A stretch of 64,000 nucleotides of DNA from Glycine soja (taxonomy: Eukaryota > Streptophyta > Magnoliopsida > Fabales > Fabaceae): NCBI RefSeq assembly GCF_004193775.1, contig NC_041012.1, positions 8,143,223-8,207,222 of the forward strand, read 5' to 3'. The translations under genes and the position numbers were made by a program. Positions 48,300 to 60,440 of the stretch are shown piece after piece. The notes below the pieces were generated by a model. The model saw only the letters and a program-made list of their open reading frames with translations. It made no database searches and had not been told where the DNA came from. Within the stretch, counting starts at the first letter, position 1; each line of letters opens with the position of its first letter.

Positions 48300-51200
48300 A
48301 GGAAAAGACGGTGTCTATACGGTCCACATCTTCAAAGGTTTAGTTTTACTGGCTAGCTCACTCCAGTATTAGGACCAATGAGATAGCAAACTGCCACTTA
48401 ACCGAGTGAGTGCATGGATGGATGGGATGGGACCCAGAGATGGTCCAATTTTTTTGTCTTTATTTGGACGGAAGATAAATAAGCTCTTCATGAATAATGA
48501 AACTTGAATAATATTTAGAGCGATTCAATCTTAACTTTATCATATTTAACACTTGTGTTTAATTACTTAGGTAGATGGTTGAATAGAAACAAGTTTATAT
48601 ATATATATAAAGAGAAAAAGGTGGTGATAGATTTTTCTTATTGGCATCCAGCATGGAATTTTTTAATAATAAAGGACAATTACCTGACCTATATTGGGTC
48701 TTCGGATTAAATTATTCAATATGTTAAAATCGATTGCTAACAATTTTGTATATCCTAAAACTACTAATGATTTTACTTCTTTAAGTAGGTCCATATTCAA
48801 CTTTCTGATATAACCAGATGACGTACGTCAACGACAACACTTCGAGTTGAGCAAACTACATTGTTATCATTTCATTTCTTCTTAAGCTGCCTAGCTCGTC
48901 AAATTAATAAACCCCCGGTTCTTGCTGCCTTCTCTAATTCTCTTATCATTAGAACACGACTTAAAGCTCAAACAAATCTTTTTTTATTATTTAAATTGGG
49001 AAAGCCTACTTACACATGGGATAAAGAAAAGGAACAACGTTTTTGCACACTGTAATACATGTACCAAGGAAAAAAAAGTTTAAATTGTGACTCTAGCACT
49101 AGAAGAAGGTGTCAGGGTGACTATGATTGCACCATCATGAACAGCACACTCGGTGTTAACATCACATAAGAACTGTATCAATTTGTCTGTTTGTTTTTAG
49201 ACCAAGGTCCTGTCCAAGTCCAATCAGGTAAAATATTATACAGGCTCTCTGCTCGTACTTCAGAGTAAAATGAGAGAATACTGTGTGAAGTATGAGCAAA
49301 ACGCCTTTTTTCAAGTGTTGACGACGAATCAACACCTCAAGAAAAGTGTTTCAGGGTTACTTACATACTAAAGGGTTGACTACAAAAACTGAGTTAAACG
49401 TAATAGTGTGAATTGTGGAGCCATTGAGACATTGAATCTTAGCAAGCTGAGATCCCACGCCAATTATAAATATAGCTGATGTAATCCTTGTAAGGCTGAG
49501 GTCTGAGGCAATCTTACAATTTTATGGGGTTAGAGTTATGCAGTCATAGCTAGATTGAAGAAGAAGGGGAAGAATTTTTATAAACTTGTGTTATTTTGTT
49601 CATTTTAGGAGGAGAGCAAAAATTTTCGTCAACTACTTTTTGTTTCGCCATTTTGTCTCTCATTGGTCTAGTTCGGACGAGAGGGCGGGCCTGCATGGAA
49701 TCACCAAGCTCCAAGCCTACTAGCAATCCTCAAGTAAAGCAATTAGTAACTAGACGTGATAGTAATTTGTTAGCCAAAACAAAAGTTCAGGGCATGAAAT
49801 ATTACCAATACATTGAAATAGGTGAAAAGCTTTTGTGAATAATGAGCGACTCGGAATGGATAATCATATTCATTTATACTCTAATGTTACTTTTCATTTG
49901 TAATTAAAAAAGAAACAGTACGTAATAAGTCGTGATTGTGGAGAAAGATGTTTGATATTGGTGGAGGGAGGGAAAAGATAAACATGGAAGCACAAGTGTG
50001 AGATGTTGGAGAAGATGCTAATAAAATAATTAGTTTCATGAAAATAGCCCTACAGGCACCCAAGATGGGGTCTCGTCATTCTGGTTGACGAAGAGGTCAA
50101 GACAAGTACTCAAGTATGCTCCTGATTAACTCCAAAAAGAGAGACGTGCTTGTGGATCCAAGCGTGTTCCTGGACTTACCACTCAGACCCAAAAATTCTA
50201 CTAATTTAATTTATAATATTAACTATTTTTAGACTAAAAATATGTTTAATTAAAATAAGCTAGAAAATATATTAATAAATGATTAGAGGAGAGAAAATTA
50301 TTAATAACAAATGATACTATCAATTAAATTAATTACTTTTTCTTAATTTTAATAAATTAGATAATTAAATCTAACTGAGAAAGGGAGTAGAACATTTCAT
50401 TTTTCTTGTTATGGCGTAGGAAGGAAGAAAAATTCAAGTTTGATGAATGGCCATTAATTTACTCCAGTTATTCCTTTAATTATATGAGTAAATAATATAT
50501 GCATTAAATAATATTATGATCAATTTATTGAATTTTAATTTATAATAATTTTATTAAAAGTTATACCATCAATGATAATATAATTTTTATTATTATAGAT
50601 ATTCACTTGAAAAAAAAAATCAAAAGCTATTATTAAACAGTTGGAGTAATTGTTCAAATGGAAGCAAATCATTTACTGCAACAAAATAAAGTGCCTCTAT
50701 ATGTAGTTCTCAAAAATAAAGTGACAATTGAAAAGGTGAACTTATATCTCAATATCTTATCTTAATACAAATAAATTATATATAATAAAAAAATCTAACG
50801 GATAGAATAACCATATATATAAACTGAGATTCCGAATCTTAAACATAGTAGTACAATAACATAAGTATTACTATTTCATCCAACTACTATACCAAAAAAA
50901 ATTCCTTTTCAGAAATTGTACAAACATTGTCCCACAGAACATGCTACAAGATCAAACCGTAGTTCCAGCCAATGTCGCAGGCTACATGTACAAGGGCATT
51001 GCCTTTGTAAATAAGACAAAGAAATCGGGCTCAACAAATAATTTGCCTTAACCCAACATCCCATTTTAATAACTATTTAAGCTCCTCAAGCATGTTTGTC
51101 TTATAGAAACCCTAACCAAGATAGATCTTTCTGCCTAGATAGGAAATGATCCACATACATATTAATTAATCTTAATGAAAGAGTTTGGCGAAGCTAAGCA

Positions 51201-52730
51201 AGTTGTTGAAGTATTGAAAGTGTTTGGAATACAACTCGTCCGCTAAAAAAAGCTTCAAAGTATCTTAAATGGTGTTTGGGTCCCCTTAAACTAATTCATT
51301 CTGTCACTTCCATATCTTAAAACCACTATGACCAAAATATAAAACAAACTGACACACTGAATCTTCCTTGTCTCCTGCCACAAATGACAAATCCATAAAA
51401 GAGAACCCGAAACTTAGTTCGGCCTAAAGATACCTAAAATTAATTTTATAATATTTGAATTGCTAATCACAAATTTTACATTACATTAAAATAGTCGATA
51501 ATTCAGAACTGTTGAATGAAGAGTACTTGTATTTTATCTTGATATATCAAACTTAAAATATAAATTTAAAATCTGAAAATATCTTGGATATCTATATAAT
51601 AATCTACACCTAGAGAGATAAAAGAGAGAGAAACAACACATGTAATAAGTAGTATATAATATAATAAGAAGAGAGATCACATGTAATAAGTAGTATATAA
51701 TATAATAAGAAAGATTAAAAGAATTAAGGAATATTAATAGAGTTTGTAAAGTTTGGATGTCCAAAACTTATTACTCTTAAAATTTAAATCATCCAATTTT
51801 CTTCCATGGCATGTCTATCTTTGATGTGAAGTTTTTTTTTTTTTTCATAATCAAACGGTTATGTGCATTTATTTATTTATTATTTCTAGGTAAGATTTCA
51901 CGGGTGCTTTCTAACTCATTGGGTCAGAACCTAATCTTGCTCATAACAAGTGACTGTCGCTGGCCCAAGGAAATTTTATACAAGGTGGGAATTGGATACG
52001 AATTCTCTCGCTAAATAGATTTTTTTCACTCATATAAACGCAACTCCATCTTACACCATTGTGTGTCTTTGGATTTTTATTCTATTATTTGGTTTGATGT
52101 TAAAATTGTATTAAAAAAAAGTTAAGAGACTAAAAGTATGAATGTAAAAAAAATAAAGAGACTAGAAATAAGGATAAAAAAGAAGTTAAGGGATCATAGA
52201 AAATCAAAAACTTTTTTTTTAGGGAAAGAAAATCAATAACTAAAAACAAAATTTTAAAATATTTGAGAATTAAAAAGATAGTAAATTCTTTCTTCTAAAA
52301 TCATTTAATGTCTTCTTTAGTCTTAAGTCCTAATTCATAATAGTGTTGTCTGGTTTCAGTCTATTTTTGTTTCTGGGGTCTGGGATTTCAGTACTTCCAA
52401 CACAGAGGTTCCAATCGTAATGAACTACAAGACTTTTATTTCCTAGACTTTATTTTTTGCTTCCTACAACTCCCAAAAGACATGAACAGACACAAATATC
52501 CCTCCCTCTCGCAAGCCCAGCCTCCATGCAATACCACCATCAACCCAAACACTGTTGCTGCAACCACCTAAAATACTCTGGAAAGGCCTATGGGGGTGCA
52601 GCAAATAAAAAGGGAGGTGCTTGAGGTAAAATCCTGAACTTGGGTAGTTGTAGGGGTCCAAAGAAAACTTCTTAAGCCCAAGACTTCCTTTTTATTCCAC
52701 AAGCCCTAACATTAGGCCCAATTGTAGGAA
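48300..52730. other. Gene-free interval upstream of AAP
   Basis: The first few hundred bases are the probable AAP promoter. Further right I see only short frames without recognisable domains. Bases 49050-50130 and 50920-51430 have moderate complexity and may be fragments of repeats or non-coding transcripts. An imperfect hairpin lies at 49307-49345. Confidence 0.45.
51637..51711. repeat. Two identical 34-bp direct repeats
   Basis: Units at 51637-51670 and 51678-51711 are identical (cacatgtaataag ... aataagaa) and separated by 7 bases. Confidence 0.9.
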
Positions 52731-53352
52731 ATTACTTTGCACACCCAATGCTTTTCTTGTACACCCAACAATTTTCCATTTTTCCAAAATTACCTATTTT
52801 TTAAAAATACACGGATTGTGAATTTTTATGAAGGATACCCTTCATATGGATTCAAAATCCTTAACAGTGAATTCATAAGGTCATTACCTTCCATACCTCC
52901 TCCTCACCAACTCCGCTATGCCACCTCTGTCGCGCTGTAGCACCGCCACCTCCTTCATGGCCATCGCCCTCCCTCTAGTCTCGCCCAACAGCATCGCCGC
53001 GTAGAAGTCACATGAAGCTGCTAAGATCCTAGTGACAATGCTGGCCAAGGAGGGGGAGGGAGTGGGCGTGGCGTGTGATCCTCGTGAAAGCACTAGCCAG
53101 GGAAGGGTGATCCTCGTGACGACACCAGCTTCTCGCCATCGCCCTTCACTTCAACCTCGACACTAAAAATATTTACTATTATAAAAAGTAATTTATTAAT
53201 AAATTAAAAAAACATACAGATTAGCTAACTGTATGAGTTATATCAAAATTAATTGTCACAAAATTTATTATTTAAATTTACATGTGCATTAAATATAAAT
53301 TAAAATTTTTAGTGTTATATATAATAATATTATTTATTTTATAACATAATTA

Positions 53353-53402
53353 ACCTATTAGCGCAGTTGGTTAAAGTATAATTCTAATAGCGCGAAAGTT
53401 AG
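53353..53402 (+). pseudogene. Truncated tRNA-Ile(AAU)-like fragment
   Basis: The segment cctattagcgcagttggtta resembles the 5' half of plant tRNA-Ile(AAU), including an A box. An anticodon-loop-like ctaatag and cgcgaa follow. The 3' half with the B box is missing and the acceptor stem cannot form, so it is not a functional tRNA. It may be the head of a tRNA-derived SINE. Confidence 0.55.
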
Positions 53403-53500
53403 ATTATACGGATTATTTTATACGGATTAAGTAATCTGTATAAGTTATATAGATTAACCAATCCGTATGAGTTATATGGATTACGTAATCCGTATAAGAA
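53403..53500. repeat. Palindromic tacggatta/taatccgta units
   Basis: Several copies of tacggatta and its complement taatccgta alternate. A near-perfect palindrome lies at 53474-53495 (atatggattacgtaatccgt). The units follow directly on the tRNA-like fragment. Confidence 0.65.
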
Positions 53501-53576
53501 AAAATACTTAAGGACATTTTTAAAATTTTATTTTAATGCTAGGTGCACAAACAATATGTGTGGTGCACTTAGCAAC

Positions 53577-56500
53577 CACTCCGATTGCTTATACAGTTTG
53601 TTGGGCTAAGTCACTCTGGGTGCATTCCTCAACTCGGAATTGAAGAGCTACCTTGATTTTCAAGCATTCCACGGTATAGTATTTACATTACTTTTTCAAT
53701 TTTTATGGTGCTGGACCTGTCTCTGTCTACCTCTCTCGCCAGGGAAGAGAAATTAATACAGAAGCGTGTGAAATGAAAAGGGAAAGTTGTTGGTTGGTCA
53801 GAAGAGGAGTTAATGTTTTGCCAAAGTGACACCAAAAGCCACGTCACATTCACATCCAACCCCTGTTTGTAATGATATCAAGTTGATTGATTATGCTAGT
53901 TGGTAGAAGCGCTAAGACAATATTAAATTTGTCAAAAGCAAATCCGTTGGTTGTTAAATTTAATGTCAAGTTTTACATACCATGTTCATTATTTTTTTTT
54001 TTAATTTATTTTGCGTCTCAAGCTTCTTCTATTTTTTTTTTATGTCTTCTCTAGCTTTTCTACAAGTGCGGCAAGCCTTTGGGAATTGAGATAAGAATTT
54101 GTGAAGTTAGTTATCCTCTTTAAGAAATTGAAACAAGTCTCTCTGGCTCTCATATAAAAATAAGACTTTGTGAAGTTTGTTATCCTCTTCAAGAAATTGA
54201 AACAAGAATTTTGTTGAAAAAAATGTAAATTATATTAAACTCAAAATGATATATAACAATAAATGAGACATAATTCGCAACTAAAAAAAAAGTAAAAATA
54301 TCTTTAATACAAGAAGACCTAGATAAAAATGTTAAAATAAATACAATCCACTTGTCTATCTATAAAAAATTTAATCTTACTAATAACATACAAGAAATTG
54401 AAACAAGCTTATTCTTTATGTGGAGAGAGAAACTAAAAAACAAACCCAATAATTGAAACTAGCCGTTTAAAATGTCGGTATCAAATTTAAGATAGATTAT
54501 AGTGGCTATGCCTCGGAGTTTTTAGTTTTAAAGGGCCCCCAACACCATGTGATGCCAATGCCATATGTCTAAAAAATCAATTAACCAAACAACTAAGTTG
54601 GCCAAAACTTTTTTGGAAGATTGATTTGATTTGGAAATGTTTGGAATTTTCTCGGTGGATGTTTGGTAAAAGTTTTCGGAAAATTCATCATGCTTTGTAC
54701 CTCTTCGGGGAATTCTCAGATACGAATCTATCACTTTCTCCATACAATTATACACAACACAATCAACGAAAAGCTCATAACTGATAAAATAAAATAAAAA
54801 TAAAAAATATTTTGGACTTAATTTATTTCAAGTAAACTCACATTTTAATTTGTTGATTTGGGAAGATATTATAGTAATTTCAACAATTAGAAAAATAAAA
54901 AATAAAATCTTGAAATTGACGTTAGTTCCATAAGAGACTATAACGATAGAAAGTTATAAAATTTAGCAACTATAATAATAATAATAAATTCTATATTTTA
55001 GAGACTAAATGACAAAAAAAATTAATTTCAGATATTTATTTTATTTTATGAACTACTAAGATAATCTCTCACAAATTAAGAGTTTAAAATAGGAGTTTAC
55101 CCTTTCTTTTGCACAACTGCATTAATCGTATTAATGGTATGTTTGGATGTAAAAAAATAAAACAAGGCTCAAATAAAATATGAATAACAATATATTTATT
55201 GTTAATTTTTTTTTATTGTGAAATCTATTGATAATATAAACTCATTTCTCATAAAAGTGGATGTACTTATGGGATATTAACAAAATAAGGTATACTCATT
55301 GAATGAAAAATTATTTTTTTTAAAATAATTACCACGTAAAGCATTTAATGATATGGATAATTTTGAAATAAAATTAAAATTTATGATATTATTAATTAAA
55401 ATTAACTAATTTAATTATATTTTATTGATCTTAATGAAATAAATATCTGTTTCATATATATATATAGATCCAGATTTAGTAAAAAAAGCATTGAAGAGAA
55501 AGTGTAAGAAAAAGAAGATTTTTTTAACTAAAATAATATTAAAAAACTATTTATAAACAAATGTAATAAAATAGTTAATATTATAGAGCAAAGTAATGTT
55601 TTAATTTGATTTTTGGTAAAAATAATTATTAATTAAATTTTATTTATTTTTTAGTCAAACTCTGAATTAATCACAATTTTTTTTCTCTTATGAACCAAAT
55701 AATTAAGAAAAAAAATTACTAAAAACTAATTCCACTTAAAATAGGCGAGTCTGGTTGACACATGAGAATTCTGTTACGGATGAAATACAGTAATTTAACA
55801 CCTTTATTTACATTTAATTCTTAAATTTTCAATGCTTGTTCTCCCAATTAACACATAGAGAAATGTTCTCAAATAAAACAAAAATGACTAAGTTCCATTT
55901 TTTGTGAGTCTTCTGATTTCAATAGAGGCTAGTTTTTTTTTTTTTAAACGATTAGAGGCTACTCATATACTGACGTCTAAATGAAAGAAAAGAAGAAAAA
56001 AAAACAGCAGAGACGAATTTTCAGAACACATATCATGAGCTCAAACGAATATACGTAGATTAAGGGCCCCAAACCCAAAACCTGCCAAATTTCGGATTCA
56101 TTACCTAATCACAAATTATATTACATTTGCTTAATTAATTAATGATTTGAAATGATTATCTAGGTCACGCTATCAAGATTACGTAACTGTTTAAGAAATT
56201 TAGTATACATCAACAAATTAGGAAATTTATGATATATCACATGTCACGTATAAATTATTATTCCTCTGAATTTTTTTTTTTAATGATTCCTCTAAATTTA
56301 TTTGCCCGTGATATAATTTTATGATCAGTTAACTGACATCTTTTTTTTATATGATCAAATTTAAAAAAAGTTTAAACTCAATTGGTCAATTCACATTTCA
56401 ATCATAAAGAATTCATTTCATTTAACCAAAAAAAATAAAAAAATCTTCGCTCTATGAACAATAATATAGACATTCTATAACTATTAAAATGCTAATCTGA

Positions 56501-59500
56501 TGTCCGCGAATAAGGATGTCCCATTTCTAAATTTTAGTTGAATTTTATTCTTTATATTGATGGATGTGTATATATACAAGGGATCGACTTAACCAAAATA
56601 CTATTAAGAATCTAACTCAATTAATTAAATATGATGGATAAATTATTATAAAAATATATATTTACTTTTTTTTTATCATCATAGATAAAACATTTCATTA
56701 AAAGGTACAAGAGCTACTAGCATGCCCATGTACGAAATTATAATAACAAAAGAACCCTGCTAAGTAAACAAACTACAACAATAGGCAACCTTAAGTATTA
56801 GGTACATGTCTTTAATTTCCACATATAAAATAAAAATGTCAACCGAAATAATTAAGATTAAAAGATTTGGTTTATCAAGCTTTTTATGTCACTTCTTTTC
56901 AAAATTCAAAAGATGAGAGATGGAGAGGGGTAAATATTTGTAAAAGATTATGTGACATTGAATTTAGTAAAAGTTAAAGTATTATATTTCGGATATTAAA
57001 AAAATGTGTATTTGACAATACTAATTACTACTTTCTTATGTAATTATGCTCAATAATCTTTATTTTATTTTACTAGACAAAGATAATTTATAAGATAAAA
57101 TATGTATGAGATCATAACATCTTGTCTATCTTTAGTGTTAAAAGTGAGATGAGATACAATCTATAATCATATTGAAAAATAATGAGATCATATATTTTTT
57201 TAACATAAAAAAATGATCTCCCATATATAAAATGAGATCACTAATAAGTCATTGACTATTATGTTGTTAAGCCAAGTTCATTGAGAGATTATCTTAGAAC
57301 ACACATCCTCGCACTTTTTAAATGCATGATGATATACAGAGTAATACAAGCTCCTAAGATTGGACTAATGATGAACAATTTAAATAATTCACATGTAATC
57401 ATAAGTTAAACCTTGTTTCCTCCGTTATATGACAAAAACAAAAAGCGATTAATCAAAATCCATTTATCTCATGTAAGCAATTGTTTAGCTTTTTTTTTTT
57501 TTTTTTTTCTTTCTGAGTTAAGCAATGGTTTAGCCACCACAGTTCAATTCCTCTCATGAACGTGATAAGCTAATTATCTAAACGAAGAAAGTTGACTACC
57601 TAATATATTAAATGCTTTATTTTTTTTAATAATAGAAATCATGGCTTAAAAAATATTTATTGATAAAGCTTTCCATTTTTTTTAAAAATGAAATACTTAT
57701 AAAATTCTCAAAATATTTTTTTTATTTAACAATTCTAATTTAAATTTATTGACCGCTGACTTGTGATACCCATTAGCAATTAAGATGAAATGTAGACGCA
57801 CTTATTATTTTACTATTAAAATTATTTTATAGCTTATAATCTTCCTTGTTTGGGAATTTTCTAATTATTATATAAATATCCAAACAAAAATCAGTAATTA
57901 AAAAAAGTGAATTGTTCAAAATACCACACAAGGGTCAATTGTTGAAAATTGAACTCCACAAATTGTTTGTCAAGTGGTGATCAACTTGATGAGCGTGGAA
58001 ATCTTCCTTCCTCGACTGCGCACATCCAAGTGGCAAGGGGACTTTTCTATGTGTAGTTTCAATGGACCACTTCATCTGATCGAAACATGTTTGTGTGCGT
58101 AAGGTTAAAAGATAGTGTTGGCAAGACATGTTGATCAGGTAAGTTGAACAAGAGTTTTGAACAAAAATAGGAAGATAAGATGACTTTTAGGTTATAAGAG
58201 AGCAGATGACACAATAATTACAAATTAGAGTTCATAAAAAAAAGTTATTAACACAAGTTGATATATATTTAATTTCTTTAATAAAACTGTAATTAAAAAT
58301 ACTATTTTATCCAAAAGAAGTCCATATGGTGGAAGGAGATTAGTTTAAATAAAAGCTATTAGTATCTCATAGTTTTAGTTTTAAAAAAAAAAGAGTTCAT
58401 AAAAAATGAAAAACAATAATTAAGAAAAAAGTGTTGTGGGCTGAGGTTGAGTTTGTGAAAGGGATAGATGGTTGAGTGAGAAAAAGACCACATCTACATC
58501 TACTACATGAGATACATGGGGGGGTGAGGATGAGTTTGCACAATCATCATCACCTAAATCCAAGCAATCACTACCTAACAACATGGGCATCCATGCTTCT
58601 CCAGGTTCATGGCCTATTATTATATAATATAATATAAAATATTTTCCCTCATCTCATGTGCTTGTCTCATTATTTAATCATAGACATCTCACCAAACTTT
58701 GTGAACTTTTCCTACCCGCTACATTTTTGCTATTTTGCGCACGGTGCTCTGTCCTTCTTCTATGTACCTGTCGTTTTCACGGTTTGGTACATTCAGGCCC
58801 AGCTATGGCCCAAATTAATTAAAAGAGCTGCTCCACTCCAAGACCTAACGAGTAACGACCCGCTGTGGTAAAGGCATTAATACAACCCAAATTTCCTCAG
58901 GATTTAATTTGCCAACTATGAGCTTATGACTATCTAGCAAAGCAATAAACACACATACGGGTCAGGGGAAATAATTTCTATCTTTTTTCTTCTTCTCAAG
59001 TTTAGAACTAAATAACACATACCAACCAGAAAGAAGAGAAAACATGCATCTAATACCAAATTAATTAATTAATACTGCAAACATCTAAATCATTTCAAAC
59101 TAGAGCATTTCTTGCATTTAGCAAGCAATTAATGAATGAGGCAGGGAAGGGTTGGGATGTTCCTTTCTGTCTCTGACAAGTGACCTGGCGTGGCAACTAG
59201 CAATTTGTTCATTGCATAAAGAAAACTAGGGAATTGTTAATTTGTTTGTTCAGGAAAAGGAAGGGTAGCTTAGACACATCCCACTACTAGTATTTATTGA
59301 AGAGAGTTATCCAATTTTTGCCCAACTACATGACCCCAGATGTAATAGAAAAAATTGGTACCAACCAAGTGCCAGAAACTGAACCAGAGTCCAATTCTAT
59401 ATAGACTTGTAGGGTAATAGGGTATTAGGTCTGACTCTGCCCGTTCTCAGTAATGGCTCTGTCCCATGCATGTCTTGAAAATTAGAGAAGATAAAAGTCT

Positions 59501-60340
59501 TGCTTTTTGTGTTCATTTAGTCATGAAAATATCACACGCTAAAACACATATTCAACTCCTCAATTTTTTGAAAACCTTTTTAATTTTCCTCTGCTTATCT
59601 TATCCAAATCAACTCAGAAAGTGAGGAACATGACCGCATATTGACATAATCATGGTTATTTTAAAGAAAACACTTGGGCTTTCTATTGCTAGAATCGTGC
59701 AAACAGATATGATTCAAAGATCAAATTAGTCGTCATGGACCAAGGTCACCCGAATACAGTCAAATATGAAAAAACAGTAAAGAGGACCATTGATTGTCGT
59801 TTAGTAATTATTTTTGCATATAATAAGGGACGGTGAAAGAATGAAAGAATTGATGCAATTCATGTTTAATCCCTAAAGCTTGGATTCTTAGTATTTTCAC
59901 CTAATATCCTAAAAATATAAGCAAAATAGACTAAACAAGAGGAACTTTAAAACCAGTATCTCGGATCTCACATGACTTTCATCATTATAAAGTGAATAAA
60001 ACCTAAACAAAGATAATTTCTGATACGCTTTATATAATTAATCCTTTTTTCCCTAGCTGATTACATCACCGAATCCATGGACTTTTCTACGAGTGTTCCA
60101 TCATGATGTAATAGTCTTCTAGAGATTAGAGAGAAGAATTATGGATTAAATCAATCAATTAAGTGAGGGATTTTCCTTAAAACCAAGATTAGATTAGATT
60201 AGAGAAAGTGTTGGAAATGAATTATATTATAGGATGAGGGCACGGTGATAAGAAAGAGATATATTGTGTGGAAATATTGAGTTGAGGCATATCTTGGTTC
60301 TTGACTATAAGGTTAGAAAAGTGGTGGGACCCAGCGGTGA
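53577..60340. other. Gene-free AT-rich interval
   Basis: I find no supported gene. The interval holds a 47-bp direct repeat pair, long homopolymer runs (for example T-run near 57490) and scattered moderate-complexity stretches at 58430-58900 and 59100-59480 without domains or frames I can name. Confidence 0.45.
54091..54206. repeat. Two 47-bp direct repeats
   Basis: Units at 54091-54137 and 54160-54206 differ at only a few positions; both contain ttgtgaagtt and end in agaaattgaaacaag. Confidence 0.85.
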
Positions 60341-60400
60341 TTGACGGTGGTTAAGAGAGGACCCACCGCCGCAGCAGCGCACATGTGCCTACGTCGGACG

Positions 60401-60440
60401 GCTACCAACTACCGCCCCAAAACATACTCGAGTTGGTAGC
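60401..60440. other. GC-rich hairpin with a perfect 10-bp stem
   Basis: The arms gctaccaact (60401-60410) and agttggtagc (60431-60440) are exact complements around a 20-base loop. They sit in a local GC-rich block (about 60320-60450) within AT-rich DNA. Function is unknown; it is too short for a typical miRNA precursor and no adjacent gene is visible. Confidence 0.6.

Larger units (their letters stand above)
52735..53576. mobile_element. Composite repeat with a GC-rich insert and tRNA-like segment
   Basis: The ends look loosely inverted: ttgcacaccc with gtacaccc on the left, ggtgcac and gtggtgcac on the right. Inside lie a GC-rich block (about 52890-53160) unlike its surroundings, a degenerate tRNA-Ile-like fragment and a series of palindromic cggatta/taatccg units (about 53400-53500). 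This combination suggests a non-autonomous element that has picked up other sequence. The boundaries are approximate and no target duplication was identified. Confidence 0.45.

Noticed and set aside
52884..53093. Minus-strand 69-codon frame in the GC-rich block
   Set aside because: It is confined to the repeat element, has no recognisable domain, and is better treated as part of a possible captured fragment.
60401..60440. miRNA precursor
   Set aside because: A 10-bp stem with a 20-base loop is too short for a plant miRNA hairpin, and no known miRNA sequence was recognised there or elsewhere in the window.
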